38,301 nucleotides of DNA from Rhizobium alarense. GTDB lineage: Bacteria; Pseudomonadota; Alphaproteobacteria; Rhizobiales; Rhizobiaceae. The translations under genes and the position numbers were made by a program. The notes below the pieces were generated by a model, which did not search any database, was not told the origin of the DNA, and saw only the letters and a list, made by a program, of their open reading frames with translations. The stretch is from the NCBI RefSeq assembly GCF_021555155.1, contig NZ_JAKGBU010000052.1:1-38301 (forward strand), in the 5' to 3' direction. Positions 33,257 through 38,301 of the stretch are shown here, in pieces; positions within the stretch are counted from its first letter, which is position 1, and every line of letters begins with the position of its first letter.

Positions 33257-34660
33257 TCAAACGTCGTCTTCGGCCTGCTTCAGGGCACCCCGCGAGCCGG
33301 CGATGCGCGCGACCAGATCGGGCAGGCTGTCGATTTCCGTCCAGCGGGCGCCGCTGCTCTTCAGCAGGTCGGCAGAGCCGGCGGGCAGGACTGCCTGCGC
33401 GAAACCCAGTTTCTCCGCCTCCTTGAGGCGCTGGGCGGTGTGCGCAACCGGCCGGACCGCGCCGGACAGGCTGACTTCGCCGAAATAGACGCAATCGGCG
33501 GGCAGGGCAAGCCCGGCAAGCGACGAAACCAGCGCGGATGCGACGGCGAGGTCGGCGGCCGGCTCCGAGATGCGGTAGCCGCCCGCCACGTTGAGATAGA
33601 CGTCGTGCTGGCCGAGCCGCACGCCGCAATGGGCTTCGAGCACCGCGAGGATCATCGACAGCCGCGCCGAATCCCAGCCGACGACGGCGCGGCGCGGCGT
33701 GCCGAGCGAGGTCGGGGCGACCAGCGCCTGCACCTCGACGAGGATCGGCCGCGTGCCTTCCATGCCGGCGAAGACCGCGGCACCCGGCGATTTAGCGTTG
33801 CGCTCGCCGAGGAAGAGTTCCGACGGATTGGCGACCTCGCGCAGGCCCTTGTCGGACATTTCGAAGACGCCGATCTCGTCGGTCGGCCCGAAGCGGTTCT
33901 TGACGGTCCGCAGGATGCGGTAGTGATGGCCGCGGTCGCCCTCGAAATAGAGCACGGCGTCGACCATGTGCTCGACGACGCGCGGTCCCGCGATCTGGCC
34001 TTCCTTGGTGACATGGCCGACGAGCACGATGGCGGCACCTGTCTGTTTGGCGAAGCGAATCATCGCCTGTGCGCCGGTCCTCACCTGCGTCACCGTGCCG
34101 GGTGCTGATTCCGCGGTGTCGCTCCACAGCGTCTGGATCGAATCGATGATGGCGAGGTCGGGCCGCCGGCCCTCGGCGAGCGTTGCGAGGATGTCCTCCA
34201 CATTCGTTTCGGCCGCGAGCAGCACGTCGGTGTCGGCCGCGCCGAGGCGCTGGGCGCGAAGCCGGATCTGCGCAACCGCTTCCTCGCCCGAGACGTAGAT
34301 GACCCGGTGGCCGCGGCGCGACAGCGCGGCCGCCGCCTGCATCAGCACGGTCGACTTGCCGATGCCGGGATCGCCGCCGACGAGCACCGCGGAGCCGCGC
34401 ACGAAGCCGCCGCCGGTCACCCGGTCGAGTTCCGAAATGCCCGTCTCGATGCGCGGCGCTTCCTCGATCTCGCCGGAAAGCGCCGTCAGCGCCACGGTGC
34501 GTCCCTTCTTCGGCACCTTGCCGGGACCGCCGCCGATGCCGCCCATCGGGTCTTCCTCGACGATGGTGTTCCACTCGCCGCAGCCGTCGCACTTGCCCGA
34601 CCAGCGGCTGTGCACGGTGCCGCAGTTCTGGCAGACGAATTGGGTTCGGGCCTTCGCCAT
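33257..34660 (-). CDS. radA: DNA repair/recombination protein RadA
   Basis: RadA (Sms) is a RecA-related, DnaB-like motor that extends branch migration in recombination. It has an N-terminal zinc finger (C10, C13, C24, C27), Walker A GGDPGIGKST near residue 95, the RadA-specific KNRFG near residue 255, and a C-terminal Lon-like domain without the protease dyad. Length 467 is normal. It follows alr by 68 bases; cvpA follows downstream. Confidence 0.96.
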   Translation of the reverse strand: MAKARTQFVCQNCGTVHSRWSGKCDGCGEWNTIVEEDPMGGIGGGPGKVPKKGRTVALTALSGEIEEAPRIETGISELDRVTGGGFVRGSAVLVGGDPGIGKSTVLMQAAAALSRRGHRVIYVSGEEAVAQIRLRAQRLGAADTDVLLAAETNVEDILATLAEGRRPDLAIIDSIQTLWSDTAESAPGTVTQVRTGAQAMIRFAKQTGAAIVLVGHVTKEGQIAGPRVVEHMVDAVLYFEGDRGHHYRILRTVKNRFGPTDEIGVFEMSDKGLREVANPSELFLGERNAKSPGAAVFAGMEGTRPILVEVQALVAPTSLGTPRRAVVGWDSARLSMILAVLEAHCGVRLGQHDVYLNVAGGYRISEPAADLAVASALVSSLAGLALPADCVYFGEVSLSGAVRPVAHTAQRLKEAEKLGFAQAVLPAGSADLLKSSGARWTEIDSLPDLVARIAGSRGALKQAEDDV

Positions 34661-34728
34661 CGGGAGTCTTCCGTCGGGGCTGTCGGGTTTCGGAGGAGAG
34701 AGGCGCTAGCACAAAACGGGAACGTTTG

Positions 34729-35892
34729 CTACCGCTGCTTCTCGACATAGTGGCGGCCGTAGCGTCGGCCGAGGCCGGTGAGCAGCACGTAGTCGATCGT
34801 GCCGCCGGCCCGGGCAACGGTCTCGATCGGCATGTTCGGACCGAAGAGCTCGATGAAGTCGCCCGCCTTGACGGCGCCCTCCGGCAGGTCCGTGACGTCG
34901 AAATGGGTGAGATCCATGGTGACCCGGCCGATGAGCGGCACGGGCCGGCCGTGGAGGTAGCCGCTCGCGCCCGACAGCCCGGTCTGGCGCAGCGGCACGC
35001 CGGCGCCCGACAGGCTGCGCAGGTATCCGTCGGCATAACCGATCGCCGCGACGGCGATGCGGCTGTCGCGGGCGAGCAGCGCCGCGGCGCCGTAGCTCAC
35101 CGTCTCGCCGGCCCTGGCGTGCCGCACCTGCAGCACGCGGGCCTCCGCCTTGACGACGGGCGTCATCGGGTTCGGCATGCCGTTGACGGCCGCGCCGCCA
35201 TAGAGCGCGATGCCGGGACGGGTGAGGTCGAAATGAAAATCCTCGCCGAGGAAGATGCCGGCGGAATTCGCCAGGCTCGCCTCGATGCCGTCATAGGCCT
35301 TGCGGGCGGCGCGGAAGCGGTCGAGCTGCATGCGGTTCATGGCGTTCAGCGGATCGTCGGCGCAGGCGAGGTGGCTCATCAGCAGGACCGGCGAGAAGCT
35401 CGCGGGCCGCGCCGGGTCGCCGGCAAGCGCGACGGCATCGGCGACCGTCAGGCCGAGCCGGTTCATGCCCGTGTCGACATGCAGCGCGCAGGGATGGTCG
35501 GCCCCCTCCGACAGCGCCGCCATGAAGACGGCGAGCTGTTCCTCCGACGCGATCACCGGCACGAGGTCGTATTCGAAGAACAGGCGCTCCGAGCCCGCCC
35601 ACATGCCGGAAAGCACGAAGATGCGCGCGTCGGGCACGATGGGACGGAGCCTGCCGCCCTCGGCGGGCGTCGCCACGAAGAAGTCCCGCGCGCCGGCCGC
35701 GTGGAACGTGCGGGCGGCGGGCTCGAGGCCCGTGCCGTAGGCATCGGCCTTCAGCACGGCGGCGGTGCGCGCGGTGCCGGATTTCCTTGCCATCAGGCGC
35801 CAGTTGTCGGACAGCGCCGACAGGTCGATGGTGAGGCGGGCGTGATCTTCCGGATCGGCATCGGCGGTGGGCGCGGACAAGGACTTGCTCAT
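34729..35892 (-). CDS. alr: Alanine racemase
   Basis: Alr interconverts L- and D-alanine for peptidoglycan, using PLP bound to K48 (AVLKADAYGTG). The second catalytic base is the tyrosine of ETVSYGAAALL. The C-terminal domain has GRVTMDLTHFDVTD. The protein is 387 residues. The start at 35892 lacks a ribosome site; a TTGCGG/TATCTG pair 17 bases apart (35922-35927 and 35899-35904, minus strand) would start transcription on the ATG itself, so a leaderless mRNA is possible. radA follows by 68 bases. Confidence 0.94.
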   Translation of the reverse strand: MSKSLSAPTADADPEDHARLTIDLSALSDNWRLMARKSGTARTAAVLKADAYGTGLEPAARTFHAAGARDFFVATPAEGGRLRPIVPDARIFVLSGMWAGSERLFFEYDLVPVIASEEQLAVFMAALSEGADHPCALHVDTGMNRLGLTVADAVALAGDPARPASFSPVLLMSHLACADDPLNAMNRMQLDRFRAARKAYDGIEASLANSAGIFLGEDFHFDLTRPGIALYGGAAVNGMPNPMTPVVKAEARVLQVRHARAGETVSYGAAALLARDSRIAVAAIGYADGYLRSLSGAGVPLRQTGLSGASGYLHGRPVPLIGRVTMDLTHFDVTDLPEGAVKAGDFIELFGPNMPIETVARAGGTIDYVLLTGLGRRYGRHYVEKQR

Positions 35893-36060
35893 GCGTATCA
35901 GATACCCCGCGCTGCCGGCTGCCGCAACCGGTTGCTTACGATTGGTTATCTCTGACGTCAGGCGGCGATGCGGCGCCCCTTGACGGCGGCCCTGTCCCGG
36001 GTCGAAACATCGGCGCCGCTCCTGCCTGGGACAGGTGGTGTCTGGCGAAACGAGGAACAT

Positions 36061-36666
36061 ATGTCGAGGCGGACCACATACCGGATGGCGGCCCTTGGCC
36101 TGCTGGTCGCGCTCTTTCCCTTGAGCGGGGCGGCCGCGCAGGACGCCGCCCGGCCCGACCGCGCCATCCGCGACGCCTACGCCGTGCTCTTCGGCCTTGC
36201 CGTGGATGGCGAGCAGCCGGTGGCCGGCGACCGGGCGGACATCTTCTATTCGATCATCGACAATCCGGCCGCGCCGCGGCTCGTCACGCGGCTCGAGGTC
36301 AGCGGCACGCCCTGCCGCGCCCGCACCACCGCCGCCCTGCAGTTTCCCGGCGAGTGGGCCTCGATGACGCTTGCGATGGCGGACCTGAAGAGGATCGAGG
36401 CGGCGGCCGGCTATGCCTCCGTCGACGATCTGATGGCATCGCGTGACCCGCTGCCGTTCGACGACCCGCGCGTGCGCCATGTGGTTCTGACCGGCAAGGG
36501 ACTCGTCTGCGAGAGCCGGCTGTCTCTGGACGAAGCGAGCGAGCCGAAGCAGGTCTGCGGCGACCGTTTCGACGTCACGATGATCGACCCGGCGCAGCGC
36601 GAGCGTGGCCTCAGGGCCCTGAGGCTGATGGCCGGGATCTGCGGGATCGGCGCGCTGACGCGCTAG
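36061..36666 (+). CDS. Exported protein of unknown function
   Basis: The 201-residue product starts MSRRTTYRMAALGLLVALFPLSGAAAQ, a signal peptide cleaved near residue 26. The mature part has three cysteines (GTPCRAR, LVCESR, KQVCGDRF) plus one near the end (GICGI), so two disulfides are possible. No family recognised. GAGGAA precedes the ATG at 36061; an in-frame ATG at 35968 would bury the signal peptide and is rejected. It lies between alr (divergent) and an AraC-type gene. Confidence 0.8.
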   Translation: MSRRTTYRMAALGLLVALFPLSGAAAQDAARPDRAIRDAYAVLFGLAVDGEQPVAGDRADIFYSIIDNPAAPRLVTRLEVSGTPCRARTTAALQFPGEWASMTLAMADLKRIEAAAGYASVDDLMASRDPLPFDDPRVRHVVLTGKGLVCESRLSLDEASEPKQVCGDRFDVTMIDPAQRERGLRALRLMAGICGIGALTR

Positions 36667-36672
36667 CGGCAG

Positions 36673-36688
36673 CACTTTTCTTCAAGAC
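36673..36688 (+). promoter_or_regulatory. Shared element upstream of the AraC-type gene
   Basis: CACTTTTCTTCAAGAC here and the same element in front of azlC (37577-37592) match at 14 of 16 bases. Both are followed at a similar distance by a TAT-type -10 (TATGAT at 36706-36711 here). It is a likely binding site of the AraC-type regulator on its own and the azlC promoter. Confidence 0.55.
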
Positions 36689-36717
36689 GTCCCGCCGCAA
36701 GCGGCTATGATGCGCCG

Positions 36718-37575
36718 ATGCAGACCGTGTCCCAGAAGCAGGCAACCGATGCCATGCCGCTCGCTGCCGCCGAAGCCACGCGCTTCTGGCGCGACCCGCG
36801 CTTTCGCGGCATGGAATGCCTCGGCGCGACCTTTCTCACCCACGAATTCGCACCCCATACCCACGACACCTTCTCGATCGGCGCGATCGAGAGCGGCAGC
36901 CAGATCGCCCGCATCAACGGCGCGCGCGAACAGTCCGGGCCGGGCGACCTCTATCTCATCAATCCCGGCGAAATTCACGACGGCGCACCGGGCATCGACG
37001 GCTACCGCTACCGCATGATCTACCCGGATCTGGCACTCTTCCTCGACATCCTGGAGGATGTCGGCGGCCGGGCCTTCCACGCGACGCCGAGTTTTTCGCG
37101 GCAGCTTCTGCACGACCCGGAGCTTGCGGCCGCGTTCAACCGCGCGCACCGGGTGCTGGAGGAGGGGGCGGGCGCTCTGGAGGCGGACGAAAGCATGTTC
37201 AGCGTGCTGGCGGCGATGTTCCGGCGGCATGGCAGCGCCATTCTCGTGCCGGTCGCCACAAGGGAGACGACGGCGGTCGAGCGCGCCCGCGACTACCTCG
37301 TCGAGAACTTCCAGTCGGACATCGGGCTGGAGGAGCTCGCCACCGTCGCGGGGCTGAGCCGCTCCCATCTCATCCGGGCGTTCCGCAAGCAGTTCCACAT
37401 CACGCCGCACGCCTTCCTGACCGACAGGCGCGTGCGCGCGGCGCGCACGCTGCTGCGGGCCGGCTCGGCTCCCGCCGATGTCGCGGCCGAATGCGGCTTC
37501 GCCGACCAGGCGCATTTCACGCGTCATTTCAAGGCGCGCACGGGCGTCACGCCCGGCCAGTACCGCGCCCGCTGA
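36718..37575 (+). CDS. AraC-family transcriptional regulator
   Basis: The 285-residue protein has an N-terminal cupin-like sensor (ATFLTHEFAPHTHDTFSIGAIESG, with GDLYLINPGEIHDG) and a C-terminal AraC DNA-binding pair of helix-turn-helices (about 185-283: IGLEELATVAGLSRSHLIRAFRKQF, then ADVAAECGFADQAHFTRHFKARTGVTPGQYR). The next gene is azlC; this pairing is common and suggests control of amino-acid export. The start is uncertain: ATG 36718 has no ribosome site, but a TATGAT -10 ends six bases before it, allowing a leaderless mRNA; ATG 36754 is also in frame. Confidence 0.9.
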   Translation: MQTVSQKQATDAMPLAAAEATRFWRDPRFRGMECLGATFLTHEFAPHTHDTFSIGAIESGSQIARINGAREQSGPGDLYLINPGEIHDGAPGIDGYRYRMIYPDLALFLDILEDVGGRAFHATPSFSRQLLHDPELAAAFNRAHRVLEEGAGALEADESMFSVLAAMFRRHGSAILVPVATRETTAVERARDYLVENFQSDIGLEELATVAGLSRSHLIRAFRKQFHITPHAFLTDRRVRAARTLLRAGSAPADVAAECGFADQAHFTRHFKARTGVTPGQYRAR

Positions 37576-37576
37576 T

Positions 37577-37592
37577 CACTTTCGTTCAAGAC
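37577..37592 (+). promoter_or_regulatory. Shared element upstream of azlC
   Basis: CACTTTCGTTCAAGAC differs from the element at 36673-36688 at only two adjacent positions. A TATCTG follows at 37612-37617, two bases further away than the -10 of the regulator gene. It begins right at the end of the regulator's coding region. Confidence 0.55.
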
Positions 37593-37646
37593 CCGCATGC
37601 GCCGGCCGGTCTATCTGCGGCCGAACGAGAGATGAGGAGTCGGTGC

Positions 37647-38301
37647 ATGGAACGCAGGGAATGGAAGAGGGATGTCGCCGGCGGCATGCGGGCGATCGCG
37701 CCGCTGATCGTCGCGGTCATCCCGATCGGTGCGGTCTTCGGCGCGGTGGCGGCGACGAAGGGCCTGTCGACGCTGGAGGCGACGCTGATGAGCGCGCTGG
37801 TCTTCGCCGGCGGCTCGCAATTCGTCGCGATGGACATCTGGACCCATCCCGCCTCCTGGACGGCCGTCGGTCTCGCGGCGCTTCTCGTCAACATCCGCCA
37901 CGTGCTGATGAGCGCCTCGCTCGCCTCGAAGATGGCGGCCTTTCCGCCGCTGGCGCGCGGCCTGTCCATGCCGCTGCTCGCCGACGAGATCTGGGCGATG
38001 GCCGAGTTCCGGGCCGGTGCCGGCCGCCTGACGCCCGCCTGGTATGCGGGGCTCGCGCTGCCCTTCTACGCCGCCTGGGTCGCCTCCACGGCTTTCGGCG
38101 CCGCGCTCGGCGCGCTGCTCGGCGATCCGGCGGTGATCGGCCTCGACTTCGCCTTTCCGGCCGTCTTCATCGTGCTGGTCACCGGCTTCTGGAAGGGCAG
38201 GCGGACCGGCGCCGTTCTGCTGGCGAGTGCGGCTGCCGCCGTCGCCGTCCACATGCTGGTGCCCGGCGTCTGGTACATCGTGGCCGGCGCGCTCGCCGGG
38301 C
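37647..38301 (+). CDS. azlC: AzlC-family branched-chain amino acid exporter, 5' part
   Basis: The first 218 codons are present and the frame runs off the window, so the gene is cut. AzlC is the large subunit of the AzlCD/BrnFE exporter of branched-chain amino acids. Family features are GMRAIAPLIVAVIPIGAVFGAVA, the conserved LMSALVFAGGSQFVA and LLVNIRHVLMSASL. At least six membrane segments are visible. GAGGAG lies 8 bases before the ATG. A small AzlD gene would be expected just beyond the window. Control by the preceding AraC-type protein is inferred from position and the shared element. Confidence 0.92.
   Translation, partial: MERREWKRDVAGGMRAIAPLIVAVIPIGAVFGAVAATKGLSTLEATLMSALVFAGGSQFVAMDIWTHPASWTAVGLAALLVNIRHVLMSASLASKMAAFPPLARGLSMPLLADEIWAMAEFRAGAGRLTPAWYAGLALPFYAAWVASTAFGAALGALLGDPAVIGLDFAFPAVFIVLVTGFWKGRRTGAVLLASAAAAVAVHMLVPGVWYIVAGALAG

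Noticed and set aside
35893-36060. tRNA or small RNA gene in the alr-36061 gap
   Set aside because: No cloverleaf, no T-loop GTTCRANNC pattern and no terminator were seen.

Overview
The window is GC-rich DNA with tightly packed genes, and it reads as the chromosome of an alphaproteobacterium of the order Rhizobiales, most likely Rhizobiaceae. The evidence is a NadQ-type regulator with its own palindrome in front of nadABC, a TIGR02301-family periplasmic protein, a DUF1127 micro-protein, a promoter matching the EcfG (general stress sigma) consensus, and palindromic intergenic elements of the kind common in rhizobial genomes. There is no phage, plasmid or insertion sequence. The accessory content is three toxin-antitoxin modules and a block of short palindromes. 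Genus cannot be decided from what is visible.

Bases 1-6000 hold the end of an MFS transporter, a terminator, and the NAD operon nadA-nadB-parD-parE-nadC. A parDE module with its own promoter and operator sits between nadB and nadC, joined to nadC by a 4-base overlap. It is followed by sodC with a near-perfect EcfG promoter. Bases 6100-11240, all on the minus strand, carry nadQ, a tyrosine phosphatase, an HD-domain hydrolase, ygfZ, two unknown proteins, a TIGR02301 protein and a Nudix hydrolase. NadQ is the likely repressor of the nad operon 5 kb away.

Bases 11250-20500 run mostly on the plus strand. They hold a SRAP/YedK protein ending in a clamp-binding-like tail, two tiny paralogous genes on the minus strand, and cysS. 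The cysS leader contains a 13-codon reading frame with two Cys codons and competing hairpins, which looks like a cysteine attenuator. Then comes a chain of overlapping genes (vapB-vapC-three GFA paralogues-proline iminopeptidase), an intergenic palindrome cluster, citramalate synthase, and a second VapBC pair of the PSK-antitoxin type.

Bases 20500-29230 hold rarD, a LOG-family hydrolase, a large membrane-anchored LysM protein, an Atm1-type ABC exporter, a DUF1127 micro-protein, a VOC-fold protein, and the phosphatidylethanolamine pair psd-pssA. Bases 29238-35900, minus strand, hold an unknown protein, an SDR oxidoreductase, purF, cvpA, radA and alr. The last 2.3 kb hold a secreted unknown protein, an AraC-type regulator and the start of azlC. 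A nearly identical 16-base element precedes both of the last two genes.

The most interesting observations are the candidate cysteine attenuator of cysS, the two toxin-antitoxin modules wired by overlapping codons into metabolic operons, the shared araC/azlC element, and the two micro-proteins sharing a QYxPLGLKAV core. All regulatory calls are read by eye and are predictions.
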